A stretch of 53,519 nt of DNA from Clostridiales bacterium UBA7285 (GTDB lineage Bacteria > Bacillota > Clostridia > Peptostreptococcales > Anaerovoracaceae): NCBI GenBank assembly GCA_002472145.1, contig DKRJ01000019.1:1-53519 (forward strand). Reading direction: 5' to 3'. Position 1 is the first letter of the stretch. Each line of letters starts with the position of its first letter. This document shows positions 15,699-25,271 of this stretch, piece after piece. The position numbers and the translations under genes are program-made. The notes beneath the pieces were generated by a model. That model did not search any database and was not told where the DNA came from. It worked only from the letters and a program-made list of their open reading frames with translations.

Positions 15699-16534
15699 AT
15701 GAAGTATGATATCACAGATTTTTTAGACCTGAAAGATTCCGGAGTCGAGATAGTTCCCTCGAGACGACCAAAATGCAGCGAATAGTAACGCTTGAGAAGA
15801 CCAGAAAGATCCATTTCTGCGACGCATGCGGATGCCGTATGTATTCGAAAGGGGTATATGTCAGGACCCTCAACCATCCGATCATGCAGGACGGGCTTCA
15901 GCTCGTGCTCAAGGTCAGACAGCGGCGTTGGCGCTGTACAAATCCCGAATGCGGGAGCACAGAAAACGATGAATTCAGTTTTGTGGATCCATATCGCAGG
16001 AACACGAACCTTTCGGATATATTGATCGTGGAAGCCTTCCGAGACCACACTGCGAGTGCATCTGCCATCGCAAGGCGATTCAACGTCTCAGACACACATG
16101 CGATCAATACATTCGCACGGTACGTCGATATGCCCAGGCGCATGCTGACGGAGATCATATCGATCGATGAAGTCAAAGTGGGTATTTCCAAACTATTCAA
16201 TTACGCGCTTGTCATCCAGGACTTTGAAACGGGAGAACCGATAGACTTGATACCAAGCAGGCGAGAAGAGATCACGGATCCATATTTTCGAAACATCCCC
16301 TTGAAAGAGCGCGACAAAGTAAAATACCTGATCACCGATATGTACAATCCGTATCAGTCATACATCGAAAAATACTTTCACAATGCAAAACCCGTAGTTG
16401 ACGCTTTTCACGTGCTGCAATTCATCAATCGGTATTTTTTGCAGTATATCCGCATGATCCAACACCGTCTGGATGACCGCGATCGGAAAAAACATGAGGC
16501 GTTGGAACAGGAATTTGGCAGAAGGATCAACTAA
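15699..16534 (+). pseudogene. ISL3-family transposase remnant (frameshifted and truncated)
   Basis: The ATG at 15699, behind a strong GGAGG site, encodes about 20 residues typical of an ISL3 N-terminus (MKYDITDFLDLKD). Translation then shifts frame: the zinc-finger part (CDACG and CTNPECG) continues in another frame from about 15758-15773. One missing base near 15758-15761 accounts for this. The DDE domain begins normally (SIDEV, then LITDMYNPY and DAFHVLQ) but stops at 16534. The ~40% containing the final catalytic Glu and the C-terminal helices is missing. The element cannot transpose itself and marks an old insertion between the phosphate operon and the aminotransferase gene. Confidence 0.9.
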
Positions 16535-16597
16535 CGTTTATCTCTCATTTGTAATCTAAACTTCTGCATCTTCAGCGACGTTTTTGTGCATATTTGC

Positions 16598-16625
16598 TTG
16601 ATATCAGCGTGCAGAGTGTTATAAT
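16598..16625 (+). promoter_or_regulatory. Promoter of the aminotransferase gene
   Basis: TTGATA (16598-16603) and a perfect TATAAT (16620-16625) with a 16-bp spacer, about 75 bp before the start codon. Confidence 0.7.
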
Positions 16626-16699
16626 GAACTTGTTATTTTGTATTTTTATGCATATTAAAGAATATATATTAATAATGCGGTGATCTCGAAAGGCGGAAA

Positions 16700-17863
16700 A
16701 TGAGCAGGAATTTCATATCAAAACGTTACATAGGCGCTGCAGCGACCGCGATGGGCAAAAGCGACGTTTTAGCCGGATCATACGACGACGTCATAGACCT
16801 CTCTCTGGGCGACCCCGATCTCATCACGGACAGGCGAATCATAGACGCTGCCTTCGCCGACGCGATCAAAGGCCACACGAGATACACAGAGTTCCGCGGC
16901 GACCCGGAGCTTCGCGGGGAGATCCGCAGGTTCTATAAGGAAGAGTATGATATGAACGTCTCCGACGAAGAGGTTTTCGTGACGGCTTCCGGCTGCATAG
17001 CGATGTATCTGGCGCTCGAAGCGACGCTGGACGATGGCGACGAGGTTATCCTCTGCGCCCCGTATTTCACGCCGTACCCGGATCAGGTCAGGCTTGCTCG
17101 CGGAGTCCCGGTGGAACTGCCGACGTACGAGGAAGAAGACTTCCAGATCAACTTTGACAGGCTGGAATCGCTTATCTCGCCGAAGACGAAGGCTATCATC
17201 ATAAACTCCCCGTGCAACCCGACTGGCATGACTTTTTCGGAGGACACACTGATGCGGCTGGCGGCGGCCGTAAAAGCCCATGACCTCCTCGTGATCGCGG
17301 ACGACATCTACACGGCGTTCAGTTTCTCGGAAAAGTTCGTACCATTCGCATCGCTGCCCGGGATGCGCGAGCGCACGATAACCATCAACTCGTTCTCAAA
17401 GAACTTCACCATGACCGGCTGGCGCGTCGGGAACATAATCGCCCCTCCTGACGTTGTGAGGACCGTGCAGCGCATAAACGAGAACGTCGTCTTCACCGCC
17501 CCGTCGATCTCACAGCGCGCGGCGATATACGCCCTCAGGATGCGCGATGAAATACAGCCGCCACTCGTGGAGGAATACCGTAAGAGAGCGTACTACGCCG
17601 CGGAGAGGATAAATAAAGTAAAAGGGCTCTCGGTCCTTTACCCTCCGAAAGGCACCTTCTATCTGTTCCCGAACGTGAAAGCCACCGGCCTCTCGAGCGA
17701 GGAAGCCGCGGATAAGATCCTTAAAGAAGCGCACGTCCTGACTCTCCCGGGAAATGCATTCGGCGCATGCGGCGAGGGATACCTCAGGCTGGCGCTGACG
17801 TGCGGTATCGACAAACTCTGCGAGGCGTTCGACAGGATCGAAACAGCAGACCCGTTCTCATGA
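16700..17863 (+). CDS. Class I/II PLP-dependent aminotransferase
   Basis: A 387-residue fold-type I aminotransferase of the aspartate/aromatic (AspB/PatA) group. N173 in NSPCNPTG and D202 in ADDIY contact PLP. Lys234 in NSFSKNFTMTGWRVG forms the Schiff base. The C-terminal Arg region GYLRLALTC binds the substrate carboxylate. Length and motifs are complete. Exact substrate (aspartate, aromatic or other amino acid) cannot be read from sequence. It is monocistronic with its own promoter, and its ribosome site AAAGGCGG is good. Its 3' end faces the convergent CWB2 gene 52 bp away with no clear terminator. Confidence 0.92.
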   Translation: MSRNFISKRYIGAAATAMGKSDVLAGSYDDVIDLSLGDPDLITDRRIIDAAFADAIKGHTRYTEFRGDPELRGEIRRFYKEEYDMNVSDEEVFVTASGCIAMYLALEATLDDGDEVILCAPYFTPYPDQVRLARGVPVELPTYEEEDFQINFDRLESLISPKTKAIIINSPCNPTGMTFSEDTLMRLAAAVKAHDLLVIADDIYTAFSFSEKFVPFASLPGMRERTITINSFSKNFTMTGWRVGNIIAPPDVVRTVQRINENVVFTAPSISQRAAIYALRMRDEIQPPLVEEYRKRAYYAAERINKVKGLSVLYPPKGTFYLFPNVKATGLSSEEAADKILKEAHVLTLPGNAFGACGEGYLRLALTCGIDKLCEAFDRIETADPFS

Positions 17864-17915
17864 GGTCCACGGCCCGCCGTCGTCAGCACGATGGCGAGCC
17901 GAATCGATCGCAGGA

Positions 17916-20424
17916 TCATACTGTCGCACAGTCACATGCTATATTGATATACTGTATCAGTTGATCGCTTATTTCACCTAAATAATAAACCGAGGTCAGT
18001 TCATACTGTGCATTCAGCGATGATGCATAATTAAGCACAGTATCTGCCATACTGCCTTCATTGATCAGGAGGACCGGCCCGCAGTTTTCTCCATACGTCA
18101 GCCCTCCCATGAGCATACTGCTGATGAGCCCGTCAGGATAATTCTTGTCAAATCCGGAAACAAAACCTACTTTCCCGCAACATGGATCCTCGTGATACGG
18201 CAAAGCAGGATCATCAGTATTTGTCGGGACGAAAGCGCGGCTTATCTCCAGAGCCGTAGAATACCTGTTTGAACCTGCAAATCGCCTAACATTATCGGTC
18301 CGGAGACCAGCTGACGTAAGTCGTCCGGTCGGGATGACACCTTCTCCACCGGCAACGTAAACTTGATCGAACTCTTTCATCAGCCCGCTCGTTTTACTGT
18401 CTAGCGCGTAATTATTGACAAGCAGCAGCGGTATGTTGAACCGGTATGACCAAGGAGAAAAAGACAAAGCATCCGCAGGGGTCGTTCCTGTAGCCAGAAC
18501 GCAGCGATCAGTCGTGAACAAGCCTTCTTTAAGGCCATTTCCACATACAAGCGCAGCGGTTTCATATCTGTTTTTACCGACAATAGTCGTGTCGTCGATA
18601 GTTTCCACACCGCAGCTGCGCAGCGAATCTTTCACAGCCCTGGTGAATCCGCCTCCGATGAAAGTGACTTTCTTAACACTGCCTTTCCAATAATCCACAA
18701 GAAGAGATCTGATATCTTCAGGTAATGAAGTATACGTCGTCATCAGCAGCGGGCAGTTTTTTGCTCCCGCATATGCAGAAGCCGAAAGTGCGTCCGGGAA
18801 ATCGTTGCTGTTACCATGATGACTTCATCTGCTCCTTCAGGGAAGGATATCGCCGCGGTAAAAGCGCACGTCGCATATCGATTCTTCCCCGTTACCTGAT
18901 AACCCGGCTTGCATATCCTCAGTTTGGCTGAAAGTCCGATATAGACAGGAGCCTTGAATTGATAGTAGTAATTGAGGGTCGTCTCGCCTTCGGAAACTCC
19001 CCTGACAAGATCACCTTTGATCTCCGCTATCTGAGAGTCTCCCGTTTCCCATAAATAATCGCCTTCAAGAGCGAGGAACTGCGATTCAGGCCAGGCGTTC
19101 TGCAGAAGCACATGCAATATGTTTTTCTTATATTCGTACTCGACAAAGAGAGGCTGGCGCAAAGTTCCGTTGACGTATTCGTTATAATAACCCACGGCAT
19201 CTGGTGTTATTTTAATATGCATTTTCTTGTCGGAATCTGCCGCATAGGTATTTTGTATGCTGCTCGCATCATAACCCAGTTCCATCACCCAGTAGCAGTT
19301 TCCGTTAACGACAGCGCATCCGATGCCGATCGTCTTGAAATTGCCAAGCATGTTAAGACGATGCCCCTGCATGCCAAAGCCTTCGTTCTCCTCTTTCCAC
19401 ATATCAAAAACTTTCTGCATGTTCGGAGTGCCATACATGCCAGCGATATTCTCCGCGCTTGAGGTCGTACCGTCAGACGCTTTGCATGAATTGAAGGACC
19501 CGTTGCCGTACCCGCTGGCGCACGGACGCACATGATCAAACGAATAAGCGATCTCCGCCGCTCTCTGCATCGCTATCTGCTCAAGGCCATAGTCATATTT
19601 GAGCGCGGGTTTCTTAATATTAGTCTTTTTGGTAGACTCGGATTCCCAATACCAGGCGCTGCCACTTGTCCTGAAATTATTGACGAGGTCAAGCATTTTA
19701 CGAGCCTCGGTCTGACCGTATTTTACGGTGACCGGAACATCGTAGAGGATGGCATAGTTCCCTTCGTCATCTTCAGACAGATATGACGGCAGTTTAGATA
19801 ATACCGCAGAATTGTCGGGATCAAAAGCGTCGGAGGCTATATATTCCAGACTATTCGGGAAATTGATCTCATTAAGAACTTTGCATTTGTAAAATGTGCC
19901 ACTCAGAATATATTTATATCCTTCAGGGAGAGAAACTGATGTCAAATTAATGCAATACGAGAATGTGCCCTCCCGGAGTCCCTTTATGCCTTCCTCAATA
20001 ACTATTTTTTTGATCTTATCTTCGTAACCGCTCCAGGGAGCAGTCTCAAATGAAGTATATTCTCCGCTGCCGCTTAATATCAAAGTCCCGTCGTCATCAA
20101 GTTTCCAAGTGATCGTCGTACTGAGGTCTCCTGAATTTCCTTTCCCTTCAGATGGAGCCCTGTATAACGGAGAAGCCATATGAGCAGTGTTATTCTCCTG
20201 ATCTGTTGTTTCGCCGAGAGATACGGCTTCTCCGGTTATCGCTCCGGGTTCGTCTTCATCAGGCTCGGACGATACCTCATTATTGAGGATAACGGAAACT
20301 GTGTTACGTTTAGTGTCTTCGTCTGCGGTTTCGGATCCCGCAGCTGCCGGTATCATACTGATTGAAACCAGGCAAAAGCATAGAGTCAGGATCAGCAGAT
20401 CTCTGCCATATTTTTTCGGATCAC
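17916..20424 (-). pseudogene. CAP-domain protein with CWB2 wall-anchoring repeats, two frameshifts
   Basis: The ideal start is GTG at 20424 with AGGAGG six bases upstream, but that frame stops after 10 codons. One extra A in the A6 tract (T-run 20411-20416 on plus) would join it to an in-frame signal peptide (LLILTLCFCLVSISMIPAAAG). Reading continues through a leucine-rich/BspA-like segment, a CAP/SCP domain (SFDHVRPC, SSAENIAG, GHRLNMLGNFKTIGIG) and a bacterial Ig-like stretch into CWB2. Near 18808 a missing G breaks the conserved VTGNDFPDALS motif. The other frame carries the remaining two CWB2 repeats to 17916. Repaired length is ~835 residues. Domains imply an exported protein bound to an anionic wall polymer. 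Broken in this copy, or a sequence error. Confidence 0.87.
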
Positions 20425-20489
20425 GTTAAACCTCCTTGAAAAATAAAGATCACAACAATTTCTCATCATTTTCTAATCTCGTTGTAATA

Positions 20490-20518
20490 ATCATACAGTT
20501 CATGATATTCGGAATCAA
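20490..20518 (-). promoter_or_regulatory. Promoter of the CAP/CWB2 gene
   Basis: Minus-strand TTGATT (20513-20518) and TATGAT (20490-20495), 17 bp apart, about 66 bp before the GTG start. Confidence 0.6.
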
Positions 20519-20548
20519 TTGATTTTAATGTATACATTTAAATATAAA

Positions 20549-20579
20549 AGCCCTCTTTGAGAAATCATCAAAGAGGGCT
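20549..20579 (-). terminator. Terminator of the FAD-dependent protein gene
   Basis: AGCCCTCTTTGA and TCAAAGAGGGCT give a perfect 12-bp stem with a 7-nt loop, followed on the minus strand by TTTTATATTT. Confidence 0.85.
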
Positions 20580-20608
20580 GCAAGAAACAGTTAATAGTTT
20601 ACTTTTGC

Positions 20609-21988
20609 TTACTGGTATTTTTCCGCCAGGATGCGCGCTACGTAAACGCCGCTGGCGCTGGCCTGGGAGAGCGAATGCGTCACGCCGGATCCGTCCCCGA
20701 GCGCGTACAATCTTGGAACCGCTGTCTCGAGGTTCTCGTTCACTTCCACCTTGGAATTATAGAACTTCACCTCTACGCCGTAGAGAAGCGTATCCTCGTT
20801 CGCGGTGCCCGGCGCGATCTCGTCCAGCGCGTAGATCATCTCGATGATATCGTCAAGCTGGCGCTTAGGGATGACCAGCGACAGGTCGCCCGGCGTGGCC
20901 GCGAGGGTCGGCTTGGTGAAACACTTTTCCATGCGGCGCTCACTGCTGCGCCTGCCCTTTACCAGGTCGCCGAAGCGCTGCATCAGGACGCCTCCGCCCA
21001 GCATGTTCGAGAGACGGGCGATAGACTCGCCGTACTCGTTGCTGTCGCGGAAAGGCTCTGTGAATTTATTCGATACGAGGAGCGCGAAGTTCGTGTTCTC
21101 GGTGCGCAGGTTTTCGTCAGCATAACTGTGGCCGTTCACCGTTACTATGCCGTTCGTGTTCTCGGATACGACCTCGCCGTACGGGTTCATGCAGAACGTG
21201 CGGACCAGATCGTTATACTGCTCGGTCTTATACACGATCTTGCTCTCGTAGACTTCGTCAGTTATGTGTTTGAAGACCTCCGCGGGAAGTTCGACGCGGA
21301 CTCCGATGTCGACGCGGTTTTTCTTTTGTTCGATGCCGAATTCGTCGCAGACCTTGCTGATCCACTTCGAACCGGAGCGCCCGGGAGCCAGGACCAGATC
21401 CTTGCAGACGTACTCCTCGTCTTTCGTGTGGACATGAAACAGGCCGTCCCCGTCTCGCGTCACGCTTTCCGCCTCGGTGTAAAAGAGCATGTCGATGCGG
21501 TCTTTTATGTAATCGTAGATGCGGCCGAGGATCTCAACGTTGCGGTCGGTGCCCAGATGGCGGACTTTTGCCTCCAGCAGGTGCAGATCGTGCTGCAGGC
21601 AGACGGTCTTAAGCTCGCTCGTCGCGGTGGAATAGAGCTTCGCCTCGCTTCCGCCCAGGGAACAAAGCACGCTGTCGACGTATTCCATCAACTCCATGGC
21701 CTTTGCTTCTCCGATGTACTGGTGAAGGTCGCCGCCAAACTGGGTGGTGATGTTGTATTTTCCGTCGGAAAGCGTCCCTGCGCCGCCGTAGCCGTTCATG
21801 ATGTGGCAAGGGTTGCAGCGGATGCATGACTTCACTTTGCCCTCTTTGATCGGGCATTTACGCTTTTCCAGCGGTGCGCCACGATCGATCATGAGGATCC
21901 TGGCGTTGTTATTGATTTTCGTGAGCTCGTAGGCCATGAAGACGCCTGAGGCGCCCGCGCCCGTTATGACTATGTCGTATTCTCTCAT
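20609..21988 (-). CDS. Uncharacterised FAD-dependent dehydrogenase (COG2509 type)
   Basis: A 459-residue flavoprotein from the Met at 21988, preceded by TTGGAG. The dinucleotide-binding GAGASG lies at residues 10-15 with an acidic residue (MIDRG) closing the fold. A Cys-rich segment KSCIRCNPCHIMNGYGGAGTLSDGKYN (~50-75) is typical of this family. The C-terminal FAD motif LYALGDGSGVTHSLSQASASGVYVARIL closes the fold. The protein is annotated across Firmicutes as an NAD(P)/FAD-dependent oxidoreductase or putative FAD-dependent dehydrogenase without a defined substrate. The visible Cys cluster could coordinate a metal or act in redox. It is monocistronic between two terminators. Confidence 0.85.
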   Translation of the reverse strand: MREYDIVITGAGASGVFMAYELTKINNNARILMIDRGAPLEKRKCPIKEGKVKSCIRCNPCHIMNGYGGAGTLSDGKYNITTQFGGDLHQYIGEAKAMELMEYVDSVLCSLGGSEAKLYSTATSELKTVCLQHDLHLLEAKVRHLGTDRNVEILGRIYDYIKDRIDMLFYTEAESVTRDGDGLFHVHTKDEEYVCKDLVLAPGRSGSKWISKVCDEFGIEQKKNRVDIGVRVELPAEVFKHITDEVYESKIVYKTEQYNDLVRTFCMNPYGEVVSENTNGIVTVNGHSYADENLRTENTNFALLVSNKFTEPFRDSNEYGESIARLSNMLGGGVLMQRFGDLVKGRRSSERRMEKCFTKPTLAATPGDLSLVIPKRQLDDIIEMIYALDEIAPGTANEDTLLYGVEVKFYNSKVEVNENLETAVPRLYALGDGSGVTHSLSQASASGVYVARILAEKYQ

Positions 21989-22057
21989 CTCTATACTCCA
22001 ATGTTGTGCTTTGGCGCAATCTGATATGGCAGCAGCGCTTCGCAGACAATAAAACGA

Positions 22058-22078
22058 CCTCATCTTCAGGAGATGAGG
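22058..22078 (-). terminator. Terminator of the DUF1292 gene
   Basis: CCTCATCT/AGATGAGG, an 8-bp stem around five bases, followed on the minus strand by TCGTTTTATT. It lies 28 bp past the DUF1292 stop. Confidence 0.75.
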
Positions 22079-22105
22079 CCATAGGATCTCCGGTCAGGGC
22101 GGCGG

Positions 22106-22393
22106 CTACTCTTCGTCCTCGCTGTCCATTATCGAGTCGAACTCTTCAACGACCTTCGCGAACAAGTCATCGTCCTCGATGTCGGAAAGTTCGAAGTCGC
22201 CGTTATCAAGTTCTTTATATCCGTAGATGTAGACGTCATCGGTATCGTCGTGAGGGATGAGTGCGATGTACTCGTTATCCGCGTAGTCGAAGATGCCCAT
22301 GATCTCGCATTCTACGGTCGCTCCGTCCTCGAATTCCAGAGTGATGATGTCGACGTCCTCTTCCTGAAGAGCCGTCTGTTTGTTTTCTGCCAT
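22106..22393 (-). CDS. DUF1292 small acidic protein
   Basis: A 95-residue, strongly acidic protein matching the DUF1292 pattern: IITLEFEDGATVECEIMGIFDYADNEYIALIP, then DVYIYGYKE and ELSDIEDDDLFAKVVEEFD. Such proteins are widespread in Firmicutes, often encoded near yrzL/Holliday resolvase genes, and have no known activity. Here it stands alone with its own promoter and terminator. The start at the internal Met has GGAGG seven bases upstream; a further upstream ATG in frame would lie within the promoter region. Confidence 0.9.
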   Translation of the reverse strand: MAENKQTALQEEDVDIITLEFEDGATVECEIMGIFDYADNEYIALIPHDDTDDVYIYGYKELDNGDFELSDIEDDDLFAKVVEEFDSIMDSEDEE

Positions 22394-22443
22394 TTCGTAC
22401 CTCCGATGTAAGGTCAGGTCATAAGGTTGATTCTTACTCAAAT

Positions 22444-22472
22444 AATATAACATTTAAGCAGGAAAAAGGCAA
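22444..22472 (-). promoter_or_regulatory. Promoter of the DUF1292 gene
   Basis: Minus-strand TTGCCT (22467-22472) and TATATT (22444-22449) with 17-bp spacing, starting immediately after the stop codon of the upstream CWB2 gene. Confidence 0.6.
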
Positions 22473-22474
22473 TA

Positions 22475-24001
22475 TTATGCGGCTTCTTTGTATCGAAGCG
22501 CTACGTATCGAGCCGCTTTTTTGTTGATCAAACTCCTGCCGCCGAGCACATAGCAGAATGAAACCGAATGTTCACCCGCAGCTTTTCCTACCAGATGATA
22601 TTTGTCCGGATCGTTGTCGCAGAGGAGCATCGGATCATTTTGCTGCGCCGCAAAAGGACCTCCGCAAAGTCCGTCAGGGAAATTGTTCCCATAAGCCAGA
22701 ACAGCCTCAGGCTCCGTATCGTCTGCGAATTCCTCCATGATCGCACAAGACGTTCCATATCGATTTCCTGTGGTAACTCCGATGCAGAGGCGCTTGACCG
22801 ATTTCATCATATTTGACAGATACTGCTCTATCCCGGTGCTTATGACACCTGCTCCGCCAACAAGGTATGAATCGAAACTGCTGTGAGACTTCAGAAACTC
22901 ATCCTGCGCATCTGATAGTTCGCCTGAAATAAGAAGCATTGGTGCGCCGACCCATGATGCGGACATCGCGTCAGCAAAATAATCCCCGTTGCAGATGAGC
23001 AATCTGTTATCTGTATCGAGATATCCGAGTTGTTCCATCTCGTTAAGTATCTTCAGATTTGTTTCGTATCTGTTTGCCCCGAACAGGCGGATCACCTTAT
23101 ATCCCAGTTTTGAAAGGTTCGTTTCAAAACGATGCGAAATTATCGTTTCTCCTCCTAAGATATAGATATTGGATCCGGCTTCAACAAGATCCTGCACAGC
23201 GGAAAGCGTCTTTTTTTCGGTGTCCGGATACGTTTTAGTCAGTAAGACCGGACATCCAAGTTTGATCGCAAGAGGACCTCCCGAAAGCGCATCGGGAAAA
23301 TTTTCTCCCGATGCAATTACGAGTGCCGGGAACTTGCTGCCGTCCTCGCGAAGTTTCAAGGACTCTCTCGCGATCAGTTCAGATGTTTCGTATCGGTTGA
23401 GTCCGTAAATACGTTGGAAATAACTCTCTGGGACTTCTTCAGGTTCAAGGTTTGCCGGAAGGTAGTGGTATACTTCGACAGATAATACATAATCGCCGCC
23501 TGCATACAGTTTATTTCCATTAACCGAATATCCCCAGCTGGAAACGCGAACTCTGTTGCCATAATTTCCCTCTGCTGTATAGAGTGCATCTTCATTTCGC
23601 TCCAGAACACAGAACCAATGCTGCCAGGTACTCCCGGAATATGATTTATATGTATAATGAACGATATCTCCGGAGCGAATGTCAGAAGGATTGGTGGAGT
23701 CGGGATATCCAATCGAACTGCCAAACACATATTTAGCAAAATCAGTGGTGTAAGCGCAGCACCCAATCGAGTATCCGCCGAGTTTCGGCGTCTGGTAGTC
23801 ACCCCACGAAGTTCCAGACCGCCACCGGCTGTCATTTATGAATTCTTCGTATTTAGCAGCATATTCACTGAATGACGAATATTTTACTGCGGCACTGGCC
23901 TCGCCGGCGGGGAGGATTGCAATTGACGCGGCAATTATGACAAATGAAAGTAATAATGCCGGAATAGTTCTTATGTGGCGAATGGTTACCTCTCTTTTCA
24001 T
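22475..24001 (-). CDS. Secreted Cys-peptidase/amidase-like protein with three CWB2 repeats
   Basis: A 508-residue exported protein. The signal peptide (~1-38, ending GEASA) is followed by a CHAP/NlpC-P60-like domain with a candidate nucleophile in IGCCAYTTDF (Cys81/82) and candidate His128 in WQHWFCVLERN. GDIVHY and YTAEGNYGNRVRVSSWGY are typical of these papain-like wall hydrolases. Three CWB2 repeats follow (~200-508), each with a R(Y/F)ET or RYGT start, a GxxFPDA/GDYFADA loop and a hydrophobic YI(L/V)GG strand. It should be held on the wall polymer and cleave peptidoglycan peptides or amides. A -10 box TATAAT lies at 24041-24046, but the ribosome site is weak. Confidence 0.88.
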   Translation of the reverse strand: MKREVTIRHIRTIPALLLSFVIIAASIAILPAGEASAAVKYSSFSEYAAKYEEFINDSRWRSGTSWGDYQTPKLGGYSIGCCAYTTDFAKYVFGSSIGYPDSTNPSDIRSGDIVHYTYKSYSGSTWQHWFCVLERNEDALYTAEGNYGNRVRVSSWGYSVNGNKLYAGGDYVLSVEVYHYLPANLEPEEVPESYFQRIYGLNRYETSELIARESLKLREDGSKFPALVIASGENFPDALSGGPLAIKLGCPVLLTKTYPDTEKKTLSAVQDLVEAGSNIYILGGETIISHRFETNLSKLGYKVIRLFGANRYETNLKILNEMEQLGYLDTDNRLLICNGDYFADAMSASWVGAPMLLISGELSDAQDEFLKSHSSFDSYLVGGAGVISTGIEQYLSNMMKSVKRLCIGVTTGNRYGTSCAIMEEFADDTEPEAVLAYGNNFPDGLCGGPFAAQQNDPMLLCDNDPDKYHLVGKAAGEHSVSFCYVLGGRSLINKKAARYVALRYKEAA

Positions 24002-24073
24002 TCATAGTTGTTTTAGCCTAACTGAAAAAATATCATCATAATTATAACATACTTTCAGTAAAAGCAAAGCGAC

Positions 24074-25003
24074 TCAATCGAAAAGAGGCGTAGAGAAATA
24101 TCGCTCGGCGGTGTCCGGAAGGACCGTGACGACCGTCTTACCAGGCCCGAGTTTCTTCGCGAGCTTAATGGCAGCGGCGACGTTCGTGCCGCTGGAGATG
24201 CCGCACATGATACCTTCTTCGGAGGCCAGGCGTTTAGCGGTGCTGAGGGCTTCTTCATCCTGAACGATATAGATGTCGCTGTAGATGTTTCTATCGAGAA
24301 TAGACGGTATCAGCCCGTCTCCGATGCCCATCTGGATATGGGTCCCGATAGAACCACCGGAAAGTATCGCAGCATGCGCTGGCTCGACCGCCCATATCTC
24401 GATATGGGGATTATATTTCTTCAATGTCTGTCCTATGCCCGTAATAGTGCCGCCCGTTCCGATGCCTGAGCAGAATCCGTGTATCGGCTTGTTCGCGTCC
24501 TCGATGATCTCCATCGCGGTCACGTCGCGCTGGACCTGAGGATTAGCGGGATTCTCGAACTGCTGCGGGATGAATACGTGATCCGGGTCGTCAGCTTTCA
24601 GTTTATTCGCCGTCGCGACGCACTCTCTGATGCAGTCTCCGATGTTTCCCGCATCGTGAACAGTTACAACTTCAGCCCCGTACTGCTTAACGAGTTTACT
24701 GCGCTCAGCGCTGACGGAATCCGGCATGACGATTATCGTCCTGTATCCTCTGACCGCCCCGACGAGAGCAAGGCCGATGCCCTGGTTCCCGCTCGTAGGT
24801 TCCACTATGATGCTGTCCTTTTTCAGAATACCGCGCTTTTCCGCGTCGAGCAGCATATTATACGCCGTTCTTGTTTTGATCGATCCTCCCACATTAAGTC
24901 CCTCGAACTTGACGAGGATCTCAGCTGAATCCGGTTCCGGCAGCTTATTTAATTTAATGAGCGGTGTGTGCCCCATCGCTTCCAGTATGTTTTTATATAT
25001 CAT
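24074..25003 (-). CDS. cysK: Cysteine synthase (O-acetylserine sulfhydrylase family)
   Basis: A 309-residue fold-type II PLP enzyme making cysteine from O-acetylserine and sulfide. The PLP lysine is K43 in GGSIKTRTAYNM, the substrate loop is PTSGNQGIGLAL (~69-80), and the phosphate-binding loop is GIGTGGTITGIG (~178-189). Two deviations from the common consensus are visible: SIKTRTA instead of SVKDRIA, and SGNQG instead of SGNTG. Such variants occur in clostridial homologues, but related enzymes also make lanthionine or cystathionine, so the specificity is not certain. AGGAGG lies four bases before the ATG, directly after a leader hairpin. Confidence 0.88.
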   Translation of the reverse strand: MIYKNILEAMGHTPLIKLNKLPEPDSAEILVKFEGLNVGGSIKTRTAYNMLLDAEKRGILKKDSIIVEPTSGNQGIGLALVGAVRGYRTIIVMPDSVSAERSKLVKQYGAEVVTVHDAGNIGDCIRECVATANKLKADDPDHVFIPQQFENPANPQVQRDVTAMEIIEDANKPIHGFCSGIGTGGTITGIGQTLKKYNPHIEIWAVEPAHAAILSGGSIGTHIQMGIGDGLIPSILDRNIYSDIYIVQDEEALSTAKRLASEEGIMCGISSGTNVAAAIKLAKKLGPGKTVVTVLPDTAERYFSTPLFD

Positions 25004-25018
25004 TAGTCCTCCTTAAAA

Positions 25019-25040
25019 AGTCTCCGCGCCTGCGGGGACT
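25019..25040 (-). terminator. Leader attenuator-like hairpin of cysK
   Basis: Minus-strand AGTCCCCGC/GCGGAGACT (9 positions, one C-A mismatch) closes around AGGC and is followed by TTTTT and then the AGGAGG of cysK. A terminator-like hairpin in the leader, touching the ribosome site, suggests attenuation. No antiterminator or T-box core could be recognised in the short leader. Confidence 0.5.
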
Positions 25041-25125
25041 GTTTACACCACTTAATACTACCCTGCAATAACAATGTTGAAACTTACCACAAAATAGCTT
25101 TGAATTTTTTGTGTGAATTGAAAAA

Positions 25126-25147
25126 AGTGACCCGATAATGGGTCACT
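25126..25147 (-). terminator. Terminator of the tRNA-Leu/tRNA-Pro transcript
   Basis: Perfect 8-bp stem AGTGACCC/GGGTCACT around ATTATC with a six-T tail on the minus strand, nine bases after tRNA-Pro. Confidence 0.9.
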
Positions 25148-25155
25148 CTACGGAT

Positions 25156-25232
25156 TGGTCGGGATGACAGGATTTGAACCTGCGGCCTTTGCGTCCCGAA
25201 CGCAACGCTCTACCAAACTGAGCCACATCCCG
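25156..25232 (-). tRNA. tRNA-Pro(CGG)
   Basis: A 77-nt cloverleaf: acceptor CGGGATG/CATCCCG, anticodon stem TTGCG/CGCAA with loop TTCGGGA (anticodon CGG), T-loop in GGTTCAAATCC, discriminator A, encoded CCA. Co-transcribed with tRNA-Leu. Confidence 0.97.
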
Positions 25233-25271
25233 AAAACCAGGACAGGCCGCAGCAGCAAGCCTGTCCTGATA

